A stretch of DNA of 64,000 bases from Aeromonas rivipollensis (lineage in GTDB: Bacteria > Pseudomonadota > Gammaproteobacteria > Enterobacterales > Aeromonadaceae). Below are positions 40,572 to 48,511 of this stretch, piece by piece (positions within the stretch are counted from its first letter, which is position 1; every line of letters begins with the position of its first letter). Below the pieces are notes generated by a model that saw only the letters and a program-made list of their open reading frames with translations, searched no databases and was not told the DNA's origin. The DNA is taken from positions 181,463-245,462 of the forward strand of contig NZ_JAAILA010000031.1 of assembly GCF_010974825.1 (NCBI RefSeq), written 5' to 3'. The position numbers and the translations under genes were made by a program.

Positions 40572-40593
40572 AATTGCCCCGAAAAAGGGGGCA
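40572..40593. terminator. Hairpin downstream of the pha operon (inner)
   Basis: TTGCCCC pairs with GGGGCAA across about 7 nt. It lies about 70 bp beyond the phaJ stop on the minus strand, beyond the stronger hairpin at 40611-40640. It could be part of the ybcJ promoter region instead. Confidence 0.35.
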
Positions 40594-40610
40594 AGGGGAG
40601 CGGGAGAGAA

Positions 40611-40640
40611 CAATCAGCCCGGCAGGGGCCGGGCTGATTG
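40611..40640 (-). terminator. phaPCJ operon terminator
   Basis: A perfect 13-bp stem (40611-40623 with 40628-40640) with a 4-nt loop lies 20 bp after the phaJ stop. On the minus strand it is followed by TTCTCTCCC, so the U tract is weak but the stem is very stable. Confidence 0.7.
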
Positions 40641-40660
40641 TGTCTACATGCCGCCGGTGC

Positions 40661-41065
40661 TTAAGGCAGCTTGACCACGGCTTCTCCCGTCACGGCGAGG
40701 GCGCCGCCTTGGGTGAAGATGCGGGTGGTCAGGGTGGCGATGGGCTTGTCCTCGCGAAGGGCGGTCACCTCCACCTCGGCCGTCACCTCGTCCCCGACAA
40801 AGACCGGCAGCTTGAAGCTGAGGCTCTGGCCCAGATAGATGCTCCCCTTGCCCGGCAACTGCTGGCCCAGCAGCCCGGAGAATAGGCTGGCGAGCAGCAT
40901 GCCGTGGACTATGGGCCGCTCGAACGCCGTGGTGGCGGCGAAGGCCGGGTCCAGGTGCAGGGGGTTGAAGTCCTCCGAGAGCGCGGCGAAGGCGGCCACC
41001 TCCGCCGCCCCGAACCGCTTGCTGAGACGGGCCTTCTGGCCCACTTCAAGAGGCAGTGCACTCAT
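40661..41065 (-). CDS. phaJ: (R)-specific enoyl-CoA hydratase PhaJ
   Basis: PhaJ hydrates trans-2-enoyl-CoA from beta-oxidation to (R)-3-hydroxyacyl-CoA, the monomer for PHA synthase, so it links fatty-acid breakdown to polymer storage. The 134-aa MaoC-type hotdog protein has the catalytic DFNPLHLD motif (Asp32 and His37 counting Met, Asp31/His36 in the usual numbering) and is nearly identical to what I recall of the A. caviae enzyme, differing within the first few residues (MSALPLEVGQ). Its start overlaps the phaC stop as ATGA, so it is translationally coupled. Confidence 0.97.
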   Translation of the reverse strand: MSALPLEVGQKARLSKRFGAAEVAAFAALSEDFNPLHLDPAFAATTAFERPIVHGMLLASLFSGLLGQQLPGKGSIYLGQSLSFKLPVFVGDEVTAEVEVTALREDKPIATLTTRIFTQGGALAVTGEAVVKLP

Positions 41066-42846
41066 GCGGCGTCCTCCTCTGTGGCGCTGGCAAACACGGG
41101 GTTGAGCCGCACCTTGACATAGTCGCCGGGGGCGGGGGCCAGCCCTTCCTCCGGGACCCGCGCAGGGACGGGATCCGACCCTTCGTCACGGCTCTGGATA
41201 AAGCCCATCATCTCGGGCCACCAGGAGCCGCCCTGGTGCGTCGCGCCTGCCAGCCAGCTCTCCGGGCTCTCGGCCTCGGCCCCGTTGTGCCAGAAGCCGT
41301 ACTTGTTGGCGGCCGGCGGGTTGATGATGCCGGCGATGTGGCCGGACTCCGCCAGGAGGAAGCGCTGCTCCCCGCCAAACAGCTTCATGCCCTGCCAGGT
41401 GCCCTGCCAGAGGGCGATGTGATCGTCCACCGCCGACACCAGCAGCACAGGGGTCTTCACCTTGCCGAGATCGATGCGGGTGTTGCGGATCTTGAGCTCC
41501 CCCTTCACCAGCTGGTTCTCCAGGTAGAGACGGCGCAGCAGGCTGTTGTGGGTCTTGCCCGCCACATTGGTGCTGTCGCTGTTCCAGTGCAGCAGATCGA
41601 AGGCCACCGGGCTCTGGCCCTTGAGGTAGCTGTCGATGTAGTAGTTCCAGTAGAGGCTGTTCTCCCGCAGCAGGCTGAAGGAGACAGCCAGCTGGCGCCC
41701 GTCCATGATGCCCTTGGCCTCATTTTGCGCCTCGAGCGCCGCTATGATGGGCTCGTGGATGAAGATGCCAAGCTCCCCTGGCTGGGAGAAGTCCAGCAGG
41801 GTAGTGAACAGGGTGGCGGTGCGCACCCGCTGCTTCTGGCGCCGCGCCGCCAGCCAGCCCATGGCGAGCGACAGGGCGGTGCCGCCGATGCAGTAGCCGA
41901 TGCCGTGCACCTCCCGCTCGCCGGTGGCCGCCTCTACGCCGTCCAGGGCGGCGATGACGCCATCCACCACATAGTCGTCGAGATCGATTTGCGCCTGGGC
42001 CACGCCCGGGTTGCGCCAGGAGATCATGAATACCGTCTGGCCCTGGGCGACCAGCCAGGCGACCAGGGAGTTCTGGGGCCGCATGTCCATGATGTAGTAC
42101 TTGTTGATGAAGGGGGGCACTATCAGCACAGGTGTCTTGCCCACCGTCTCGGTAGTCGGGCTGTACTGGATCAGCTCATAGAGCTCGGTGCGCTGTACCA
42201 CCCGGCCCGGGGTCAGGGCCAGATCCCGCCCGAGCTCGAAGGCGGATTCGTCGGTAAGGCGGATGTTGAGCTGATCGGCGCTGCGCTCCAGATCCTCGGC
42301 CAAGAGGGCCAGTCCGCGCACCAGATTCTGGCCGTCGGACTCCAGGGTCAGCTTGAGCAGCTCGGGGTTGGTGGCCAGGAAGTTGCTGGGGGCCATGGCG
42401 TTGACGTACTGACGGGTGAAGAAACGTAGCCGCTCCCGGCTCTTCTGGGGGACGCCCTCCAGGGCATCCACCGAGGCCAGCAGGTGCCTGGCGGTGAGCA
42501 GGTAGGACTGCTTGAGGTAGTCATAGATGGGTTGTTCGCTCCAGGCCTCGGCCTTGAAGCGGCGATCGCCGCGCTCCGGGGTGATCACCGGCTCGCTCTG
42601 CTGACCTGCGCTTTTGAGCAGGGTGTGCTGCATCAGCTTGAGCTGATCCTGCCACCAGTTCATCTGGGCCTGGATCAGCTGCCAGGGTTGCTGGCTGCCC
42701 TGCTCCAGCACCTGGCCCAGATCGTCCAGATTGGTCTGCAGCAGCGCCTGGGCGGTGCGCTCTGTCTGGGCCTTGGCCATGGCCAGCAGCTTGTCATTGT
42801 AGTGGGCCAGGGCCTCGAACAGCGGGCCATAAGATGGTTGGCTCAT
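41062..42846 (-). CDS. phaC: Polyhydroxyalkanoate synthase, class I
   Basis: PhaC polymerises (R)-3-hydroxyacyl-CoA into PHA granules. The 594-aa product has the lipase-like box GYCIGG with nucleophile Cys319, plus Asp475 (SAVDDHI) and His503 (ESGHIAG) as the rest of the triad. It starts MSQPSYGPLF and matches the A. caviae enzyme, which accepts both C4 and C6 monomers. Positions 149 and 171, known for the N149S/D171G high-activity variant, are the wild-type Asn and Asp. ATG 42846 is chosen over an upstream ATG at 42864. The order phaP-phaC-phaJ matches the A. caviae operon. Confidence 0.98.
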   Translation of the reverse strand: MSQPSYGPLFEALAHYNDKLLAMAKAQTERTAQALLQTNLDDLGQVLEQGSQQPWQLIQAQMNWWQDQLKLMQHTLLKSAGQQSEPVITPERGDRRFKAEAWSEQPIYDYLKQSYLLTARHLLASVDALEGVPQKSRERLRFFTRQYVNAMAPSNFLATNPELLKLTLESDGQNLVRGLALLAEDLERSADQLNIRLTDESAFELGRDLALTPGRVVQRTELYELIQYSPTTETVGKTPVLIVPPFINKYYIMDMRPQNSLVAWLVAQGQTVFMISWRNPGVAQAQIDLDDYVVDGVIAALDGVEAATGEREVHGIGYCIGGTALSLAMGWLAARRQKQRVRTATLFTTLLDFSQPGELGIFIHEPIIAALEAQNEAKGIMDGRQLAVSFSLLRENSLYWNYYIDSYLKGQSPVAFDLLHWNSDSTNVAGKTHNSLLRRLYLENQLVKGELKIRNTRIDLGKVKTPVLLVSAVDDHIALWQGTWQGMKLFGGEQRFLLAESGHIAGIINPPAANKYGFWHNGAEAESPESWLAGATHQGGSWWPEMMGFIQSRDEGSDPVPARVPEEGLAPAPGDYVKVRLNPVFASATEEDAA

Positions 42847-42938
42847 GTGCTCTCCTTCACCCACACCCGAGGCGGGAACTAGCCCGTACCGTCGAGTCGT
42901 GGGGAGATGTGGCTGCCCGAACGGGCAGCCAGGGGTTA

Positions 42939-43292
42939 TCAGGCCTTGCCCGTGCTCTTCTTGATGCCGTCCGCGGTCAGGACATCCAGCTCTTCCTTGA
43001 ACTGCTGGCCGAGGGCGCTCAGCTTCTGGATGTCATCCAGCATCTGGCGGGAGAGCTGGCTGGCTGTCTCCAGTTGCACTGTGCCCAGGGCCGCCAGGCT
43101 CTGGGTGTCCTGCACCTTGCTCACGGCCTGCAACTGGTTGAGGCCCAGTTCGGCGTAGGCGTTGGCGGAGGCCAGCTGCAACCGGGTCAGCTGTTCGATG
43201 TTGCTGGCCAGCAGCTGGTTGTAGCGGGTGAGGGGGGCGGCGAAGCCTTGCATCTGCTCGGTAAAGCTCTTGATCACGTCCATATTCATCAT
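42939..43292 (-). CDS. phaP: PHA granule-associated phasin PhaP
   Basis: Phasins coat PHA granules and control their size and number. The 117-aa product begins MMNMDVIKSFTEQMQGF and continues with amphipathic helices (LTRYNQLLASNIEQLTRLQL, AYAELGLNQLQAVSKVQ). It matches the A. caviae PhaP as I remember it. The Lys-rich C-terminus DGIKKSTGKA is also conserved. It is the first gene of the phaPCJ operon. The double-ATG start at 43292 gives the full length. Confidence 0.96.
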   Translation of the reverse strand: MMNMDVIKSFTEQMQGFAAPLTRYNQLLASNIEQLTRLQLASANAYAELGLNQLQAVSKVQDTQSLAALGTVQLETASQLSRQMLDDIQKLSALGQQFKEELDVLTADGIKKSTGKA

Positions 43293-43593
43293 CGGTCTCC
43301 AGTTCGGCAGAACAGTGTTGTTGTGGGCCAATCGGCCCTTCTTACGGGTACTGCATGTCATCCCTGTTTACGTGTTGCTTGCTCTGTTCAAACACACGTT
43401 TGAGCATTCTGCAACCAAATGCGGTTTGGTGTAAATGACATAAATGTTAATTTCTGTTTGAATTTTTTTGTCAGCGACGCCCGTCGAGGGAGGCGGATCA
43501 GACGAGAGGTGACGCACTGGGTCCGGCGCGCCCTCGCCGCACCGGCGCCGCGCTGATAGGCTGGCACGTCATTCAGACTGCCAAGGAATCCCG
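43293..43593. promoter_or_regulatory. Divergent phaP promoter region
   Basis: This 301-bp space between phaP (leftward) and the secreted repeat protein (rightward) contains an A+T-rich stretch at about 43430-43470. It must hold the pha operon promoter. No operator could be named. Confidence 0.4.
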
Positions 43594-44157
43594 ATGAAAC
43601 CTCTCGCCCTGCTGCTCGGTTGCTCCGCGCTGGCCCTCGCCGGCGTGGCCCAGGCCAGCACCCCGGTCCAGATCTCCCTGCCCGGCATCAACCTGCCTTC
43701 CTCCCACCAGGTGGAAGGGGCGCGCGCCTCCTTCCTGTATGGCCGCACCGGTCAGGTGAAGGGCATAGATCTGCCGGTGTTCGCCCTCTCCGATGTGGAT
43801 CAGTTCACCGGCTTGCAGCTGGGCATCTTCTTCGGCACCGCCCGGGTGCGCCATCAGTTCGGCGGGGTCGCCATCAACGCCGTCAACTGGCATGAGGGGC
43901 AGGACACCGGGGTCAACCTGGGTTTCGTCAACCTGACCAACAACGTGCGGGGGCTTAACTGGGGGGCGGTCAACATCGCCAAGGGCAACGCCCTGGCCAA
44001 CCTCGGCTTCGTCAACTATGCCGAGCGCACCACCTTCCAGCTTGGCTTCATCAATGCCACCAAGCACCTCGATGGCCTGCAGATAGGCCTCGCCAACTAC
44101 GCCGAGAACGGCATCTTCCCCATACTGCCCCTCATCAATTTCAAGAAATCCTTCTAG
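43594..44157 (+). CDS. Secreted protein with short Gly/Asn repeats
   Basis: The 187-aa product has a clear signal peptide (MKPLALLLGCSALALAGVAQA, cleavage after AQA at about residue 21) and then a body of imperfect repeats of the kind LGFVNLTNN, WGAVNIAKGN, LGFVNYAERT, LGFINATKHL, IGLANYAENG. Repeats alternating aromatic and Asn residues are seen in surface-repeat proteins of the LA_2272 type and in related Vibrio proteins. The fold is probably a small beta structure in the periplasm or outer membrane. It reads away from the pha operon; a link to PHA is not supported beyond proximity. Confidence 0.75.
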   Translation: MKPLALLLGCSALALAGVAQASTPVQISLPGINLPSSHQVEGARASFLYGRTGQVKGIDLPVFALSDVDQFTGLQLGIFFGTARVRHQFGGVAINAVNWHEGQDTGVNLGFVNLTNNVRGLNWGAVNIAKGNALANLGFVNYAERTTFQLGFINATKHLDGLQIGLANYAENGIFPILPLINFKKSF

Positions 44158-44235
44158 GAAGGGCGCCCGGCCTTGCTTTAGGGGACGCAGCCATTACCCT
44201 GTGCTCCATCAATAGTGCGCAGAGGTGACAGGGGC

Positions 44236-44991
44236 ATGACAACGGAACACTTGGATGCCATCGGCATCGGTTGGGATGTAAGGGGCTGGCAGGGCAATGC
44301 CCAGGCGGTGGCCGTGGTGGGCTGGCAGGCCCGCACGCAGCAGTTGCACTGGCTCGGGGTCTCCCCCCTGTTCAGGTTGAGCTCCAGGGTGGCGCCGGAT
44401 CTGGACGCCTTGCTGCGCCCGGCGCTGCAAGACGAGATGGCGCTGATGCAGGTGCTGGCCTGCCCGCGATTGGCGCTTGGCATCGATGCCCCGCTGGCCT
44501 TTCCCCGTGCCCTCGGCGAGTTGCTGGCGGGGAGGGGAGTCGAGTGCGCCGTCCCCCAGCGGGAGATAGACAACCCCTATGCCTATCGGGACTGCGAGCG
44601 CTGGCTGCATCAGCAATACGGCAAGAAGCCGCTGTCGGCCACCTTCGACAGGCTCGGCAACAACGCCACCCTGGCGCTCTCCATGTTGCCGCGCCTCGGG
44701 GATCTGCAGCTTGTGCCCAGGCTGGAGCCCCACGCCGATCGCGCCGTGCTGGAGGTCTATCCGGCCCTCGCCAAGGTAGCAGGCAAGGCCTCACCGGCCA
44801 GGGAGGAGATAGCAGCCTCCTTGCCACCTGATGTGGTGGCCGGGACGGATCGTTACGACGCCGCCCTCTGCGCCCTGATGGCGCTGCAATATGCCGCCGG
44901 TGGGGCCGTCGTCTCCCTGCCGGATCTTGTCTCTGCGCCCTCCGACTTCCCTCTGGACGAAGGCTGGGTCTATCACTTCGCAAGGCCTTAA
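44236..44991 (+). CDS. DUF429 family protein
   Basis: The 251-aa product shows DUF429 features: an N-terminal IGIGWDVRGWQG segment (about 9-20), an ALGIDAPLAFPRA block near residue 80, a YRDCERWLH block near 118 and GTDRYDAALCALMALQYA near 215. These resemble an RNase H-like/actin-type acidic site (Asp14, Asp84, Asp213), but no activity is known. ATG 44236 is chosen over an earlier in-frame start because it follows GAGGTGACAGGGG. It follows the secreted repeat gene by about 80 bp on the same strand. Confidence 0.82.
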   Translation: MTTEHLDAIGIGWDVRGWQGNAQAVAVVGWQARTQQLHWLGVSPLFRLSSRVAPDLDALLRPALQDEMALMQVLACPRLALGIDAPLAFPRALGELLAGRGVECAVPQREIDNPYAYRDCERWLHQQYGKKPLSATFDRLGNNATLALSMLPRLGDLQLVPRLEPHADRAVLEVYPALAKVAGKASPAREEIAASLPPDVVAGTDRYDAALCALMALQYAAGGAVVSLPDLVSAPSDFPLDEGWVYHFARP

Positions 44992-45003
44992 GCCTTAACT
45001 ACA

Positions 45004-45029
45004 AAGCCCGGGGTCCTTGGCCCCGGCTT
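45004..45029 (+). terminator. Weak terminator hairpin after the DUF429 gene
   Basis: AAGCC/GGCTT plus an inner GGGG/CCCC block with one bulged C form a stem just 12 bp past the stop codon. There is no U tract after it, so termination is uncertain. Confidence 0.4.
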
Positions 45030-45326
45030 GCCTGCCGTCGCGCCTCGCTGTTCTTCCTCGACTCTCTCTCCCGCCATCCGCCGCCTGGTATCAAAACGCT
45101 CTCATATGCCATCAAGCAAGGGTGTGAAGAAACCATATCACGCCGACGAGGCCGAGGCGGTCCTGGCTTGCCGGGTTGGGCAGGCGTGGGGGGAAGTTGG
45201 TGTAACACTCCATTGAATGGTCTTTTTGCCGCATAAATGGCGAGGGTTGCCGGGAATCGCTGGCAGAGCCCGCTCTGCATCCGATATATTGCCCGCTTTC
45301 CTCATGCTTCTTCAGTGGTGGTGTCG
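45030..45326. other. Space upstream of pdxY
   Basis: About 300 bp without a gene. The part at about 45195-45260 carries the likely pdxY promoter (it includes TTGAATGG and an A+T-rich TTTTTGCCGCATAAAT). An open frame extends into pdxY from upstream but without pdxY-like sequence. Confidence 0.35.
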
Positions 45327-46202
45327 ATGAAACGCATTCTCTCTATCCAGTCCCACGTGGTATTTGGCTGTGCCGGCAACAGCGCCGCCGTCTTCCCCAT
45401 GCGCCGTCTCGGCATGGAGGTCTGGCCCGTCAATACGGTGCAGTTTTCCAATCACACCCAGTACGCGGCGGGATGGCAGGGGATGGCGATGCCCGCCGGC
45501 CATATCAGCGCCCTCTGTCAGGGGCTGATGGATATCGAGGTGCTGGGGCGCTGCGATGCGGTGCTGAGCGGCTACCTGGGATCGGCGGAGCAGGGGAACG
45601 AGATCCTGGCGGTGGTTGCGGCCGTCAAGGCGGCCAATCCGGCGGCCATCTATTTTTGCGATCCCGTCATGGGGCACCCGGAGAAGGGGTGCATAGTCGC
45701 CCCCGGCGTGACCCGCTTCCTCACCGAGCAGGCGCTGCCGGTGGCGGACATCATGGCCCCCAACCTGCTGGAGCTGGAGACCTTGTGCGGCGTCCACCTG
45801 ACGACCCTGGCCCAGACCCGCGCCGCCGCTCACCAGCTGCTGGAAAGCGGCGTCAAGATGGTGCTGGTCAAGCACCTGGGGCGCGCTGCCAGTGATCCCG
45901 GCCGTTTCGAGATGCTGCTGGCCACCCCGCAGGGGGATTATCTCATCGCCCGGCCGCTCTACCAGTTTGCCCGCCAGCCGGTGGGGGTGGGGGATCTCAT
46001 CAGCGCCCTGATGCTGGCCAACCTGCAGGCCGGATTTGATGCGGTGGCCGCCTTCGAGCGCACCAACGCCGCTGTCGATGAAGTGCTGCGCCAGACCTGG
46101 CAGGCGGATGCCTACGAGTTGCAGCTGATCGCGGCCCAGGCCGACTTCGCCGAGCCGCGGATCGCGCACAGGGCCGAGCGCCTGGCCGATGGTGTGGCGT
46201 GA
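45327..46202 (+). CDS. pdxY: Pyridoxal kinase PdxY
   Basis: PdxY phosphorylates pyridoxal in the vitamin B6 salvage pathway. The 291-aa product follows E. coli Pdx[27 protein letters not shown] (about 5-30), [11 protein letters not shown] near 40, [15 protein letters not shown] near 80, [19 protein letters not shown] near 108, and the ribokinase-type active site [13 protein letters not shown] near 225, with the catalytic Asp. ATG 45327 is chosen as the family start. Confidence 0.95.
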   Translation: MKRILSIQSHVVFGCAGNSAAVFPMRRLGMEVWPVNTVQFSNHTQYAAGWQGMAMPAGHISALCQGLMDIEVLGRCDAVLSGYLGSAEQGNEILAVVAAVKAANPAAIYFCDPVMGHPEKGCIVAPGVTRFLTEQALPVADIMAPNLLELETLCGVHLTTLAQTRAAAHQLLESGVKMVLVKHLGRAASDPGRFEMLLATPQGDYLIARPLYQFARQPVGVGDLISALMLANLQAGFDAVAAFERTNAAVDEVLRQTWQADAYELQLIAAQADFAEPRIAHRAERLADGVA

Positions 46203-46240
46203 TGCCTCAGCCGTGATCGGCCAAGCTCATCCTGGGCTGA

Positions 46241-46534
46241 TCAAGGTTGTACGGCCTGAAAATGCTCCACAGTGGGGAAGGGATCGTAGAAGTGATGGAG
46301 CAGCGCCTTCCACTCCTGGTACTGGGGGGAGCCGCGAAAGCCCTGGGTGTGATCCTCTAGCCGTTGCCAGTTGACCAGCAGCAGGTAGCGGTGTGAGTCG
46401 GTCAGTGAACGTTGCAGCTGGTGGCCGGCGTAACCGGGCAGGGTGCTGATGATGCGCTGGGCCTGGGCGAATGCCTGCTCGAAGGCGGCAGCCTGGCCTG
46501 GGATGATTTGCAGCGGGGCGACTTCCAATATCAT
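46241..46534 (-). CDS. Antibiotic biosynthesis monooxygenase (ABM) domain protein
   Basis: A 97-aa dimeric alpha-beta barrel protein. It starts MILEVAPLQIIPGQAAAFEQAF and has the ABM-typical GYAGHQLQRSLTDSHRYLLLVNWQRLEDHTQGF core and a C-terminal YQEWKALLHHFYDP helix. ABM proteins range from haem-degrading enzymes to small quinol monooxygenases; the substrate here is unknown. It is convergent with pdxY and reads in the same direction as the acetyltransferase gene, about 105 bp downstream of it beyond a terminator. Confidence 0.85.
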   Translation of the reverse strand: MILEVAPLQIIPGQAAAFEQAFAQAQRIISTLPGYAGHQLQRSLTDSHRYLLLVNWQRLEDHTQGFRGSPQYQEWKALLHHFYDPFPTVEHFQAVQP

Positions 46535-46592
46535 GATGGCTCCTTGCCGTTTCTGGATGAAGGGGTCATTTGAGCAGTGAACGCGCCAATAA

Positions 46593-46620
46593 ACAAGGCC
46601 AGCCTGGGGGCTGGCCTTGT
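46593..46620 (-). terminator. Terminator of the acetyltransferase gene
   Basis: ACAAGGCCAGCC pairs with GGCTGGCCTTGT around TGGG, followed on the minus strand by TTATTGG. It lies 20 bp beyond the acetyltransferase stop. Confidence 0.85.
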
Positions 46621-46639
46621 TGCGTTGGGCTCTCGCCCC

Positions 46640-47146
46640 TCAGAGCTGCTTGTAGAAGAACTGGGTCGCCGCCAGGGTGCCGTCCGCGTTGCGGGCGAAG
46701 TCCGGGATCTGGCCGGCCTCCTGGTAGCCCAGCTGGCGGTAGAGGGTGGAGGCGATGTCGCCGACCCGGGTGTCCAGCACCAGCAGGGTGCGCCCGGCCT
46801 CCCGGGCCCCTTGCTCCATGGCCTGCATGAGGGCGCGACCCACCCCCTTGCCGCGGGCCTGGCTGTGTACCATCAGCTTCTCCACCTCGGCCCTGTGACC
46901 GCCGTTGGCCTTGGTGCACAGGGCGAGCTGCAGGGCGCCCACCAGATGGTGCTGATCGAAGGCCACCCAGAGTTTGCGCACCCCGTCGGCCAGCTCCCCT
47001 TCGATGCCTTGCCAGTACTCCAATCCCCGCTCTTCCTGCAGGGGCGGCAGGAAGCCCACCGAGGCGCCGCTGGCCACGCAATCTTGCAGCAGTGTGATCA
47101 ACGCAGGCTTGATGCCTCTGGTGCTATCGACCTCAAGGATCTCCAT
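46640..47146 (-). CDS. GNAT family N-acetyltransferase
   Basis: A 168-aa acetyltransferase. The acetyl-CoA pyrophosphate loop is VHSQARGKGVGRALMQAM at about residues 90-107, with the preceding GHRAEVEKLMV strand and a DTRVGDIASTLYRQLGYQEAG block. The substrate is unknown; GNAT enzymes with a similar context modify small molecules or toxins. ATG 47146 (MEILEVDS) is chosen because AGGAG precedes it; the open frame extends further upstream to 47182. Confidence 0.85.
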   Translation of the reverse strand: MEILEVDSTRGIKPALITLLQDCVASGASVGFLPPLQEERGLEYWQGIEGELADGVRKLWVAFDQHHLVGALQLALCTKANGGHRAEVEKLMVHSQARGKGVGRALMQAMEQGAREAGRTLLVLDTRVGDIASTLYRQLGYQEAGQIPDFARNADGTLAATQFFYKQL

Positions 47147-47261
47147 TGAAACTCCTCTTCTTGTATCCAATTGCCAATCCATTCGGGATTAACGGTTCAA
47201 TCTTGCTCTGTCAGCCAGTCTCACTGCGGAGGAGCTGGAAGGCTGTTCACGAGTCAGTTTT

Positions 47262-47654
47262 CTAGCGGATCAGCCCCTGCTCAGCCAGCCACTGGAACAG
47301 CAGGCGGGAGACAGGGGAGACCTCGCTCAGATGACGGCTGTCCAGCCAGCGCAGCTCGGCGATCTCCGCCGAGGCGGTGGGGCTGCCGTCAGCCTCCCCT
47401 GTGTAGCAGCGCAGCCTGACTTGCACCCCTTGCGGCTTGCCGTCGGCCTGGGCGCTGAACTCGCAGGCGAGGCGCAGGGTCTCGGGCTTGAGGCTGACCG
47501 CCAGCTCCTCCGCTATCTCCCGCACCAGGGCCGCCTCGTCGCTCTCGCCCGGCTCACGCTTGCCGCCGGGGATGTAATAGAGTGCCTTGCCGTGGGAGCG
47601 GGCACAGAGCAGTTGCCCCTCCTTGAAGGTGAGCCAGGCGAGTTTGTCGATCAT
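47262..47654 (-). CDS. NUDIX hydrolase
   Basis: A 130-aa NUDIX protein with the box GGKREPGESDEAALVREIAEEL at about residues 30-51. It starts MIDKLAWLTFKEGQLLCARSHG. The substrate, an unspecified nucleoside diphosphate derivative, is not identifiable. Its start overlaps the stop of the class IV adenylyl cyclase gene by 4 bp, so the two are translationally coupled. Confidence 0.88.
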   Translation of the reverse strand: MIDKLAWLTFKEGQLLCARSHGKALYYIPGGKREPGESDEAALVREIAEELAVSLKPETLRLACEFSAQADGKPQGVQVRLRCYTGEADGSPTASAEIAELRWLDSRHLSEVSPVSRLLFQWLAEQGLIR

Positions 47655-48241
47655 GGGGCTGATTCCTCTTGTTTCCTCTTTTCACAGGTTCGAAGGTGAG
47701 CTGACTGCTCGCACAGGGTGCGATAGGAGCGGGTCTCCCGCATCTCGGGGCTGAGCCCCAGCCGGGCGGCCAGCGCCAGCAACTGCTCCCGGTAAGCGGG
47801 CAGTGCGGCCTCCTCGTCGGTCATGATGGCGAGCTCGGCAAAATCCCCTATCCCGGCAAGGCTGTCCAGGGTCAGGTGGAAGGGGCCAAGAAAGTAGATG
47901 CTGCGCCGCTTGGCGATGGTCAGCACCGGCTGGTAGCCCAGGGTGCGCACCATGCTGATGGCCTTGTCCGCATCCGTGATGTTGACCGCCTCGCAGCGAT
48001 CGGGCCCCGGTCCCTTGACTATCCAGAGCCGGATGCCGGAGGGCGCCATGGTGCGGATCACCAGGCTCTTCTGCTCCCTCGCCAGGGCGCGGTCCGCCGT
48101 GTCGAAGTAGCAGTCCTGCTCATGATTGTCCGCCACCATCAGCTCGGGGCCGAGGGCCTCGAGAGCACGGAGGAAGGCCGCGCTATCCGCCAGGCGGTAT
48201 TTGAACTCCACCTCGAAGCGACCCTGAAAATGTGTGGTCAT
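47651..48241 (-). CDS. cyaB: Class IV adenylyl cyclase, CYTH domain (CyaB)
   Basis: CYTH-fold cyclases make cAMP from ATP; Aeromonas hydrophila CyaB is the founder of class IV, an additional cyclase beside the enterobacterial CyaA. The 196-aa product has the ExExK signature in RFEVEFKYRL (about 8-17), basic residues lining the tunnel (KSLVIRTMAPSGIRLWIVKGPGPDRCE) and TRSYRTLCEQ near the end. ATG 48241 is chosen; the frame extends to 48289. It is co-transcribed with a NUDIX gene, which overlaps its stop. Confidence 0.9.
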   Translation of the reverse strand: MTTHFQGRFEVEFKYRLADSAAFLRALEALGPELMVADNHEQDCYFDTADRALAREQKSLVIRTMAPSGIRLWIVKGPGPDRCEAVNITDADKAISMVRTLGYQPVLTIAKRRSIYFLGPFHLTLDSLAGIGDFAELAIMTDEEAALPAYREQLLALAARLGLSPEMRETRSYRTLCEQSAHLRTCEKRKQEESAP

Positions 48242-48511
48242 GGCTCGGCACCGGCACCCAAACGGAAAATGAATAGGGCAGACTAGCAAAAGCGCGGGGC
48301 TCGCCCAAGCACCGGGATCACAGCTTGGCGCTGACTGCTCTCTTTATGACCATATGGTGAGGGAAAATCCGCCCTGGTGCACAGCTTGCGGCGGGGCGAC
48401 TGGGCGCAGCCAGGGGGCTGTGCTCTAATAAGCTCCCTCTTTGGCGGTAGCCCTGCCGCCCTGAACATAGACAACGAGGCGGCGGCCCGGGCCGCGCCAA
48501 TGGAGCCACAG

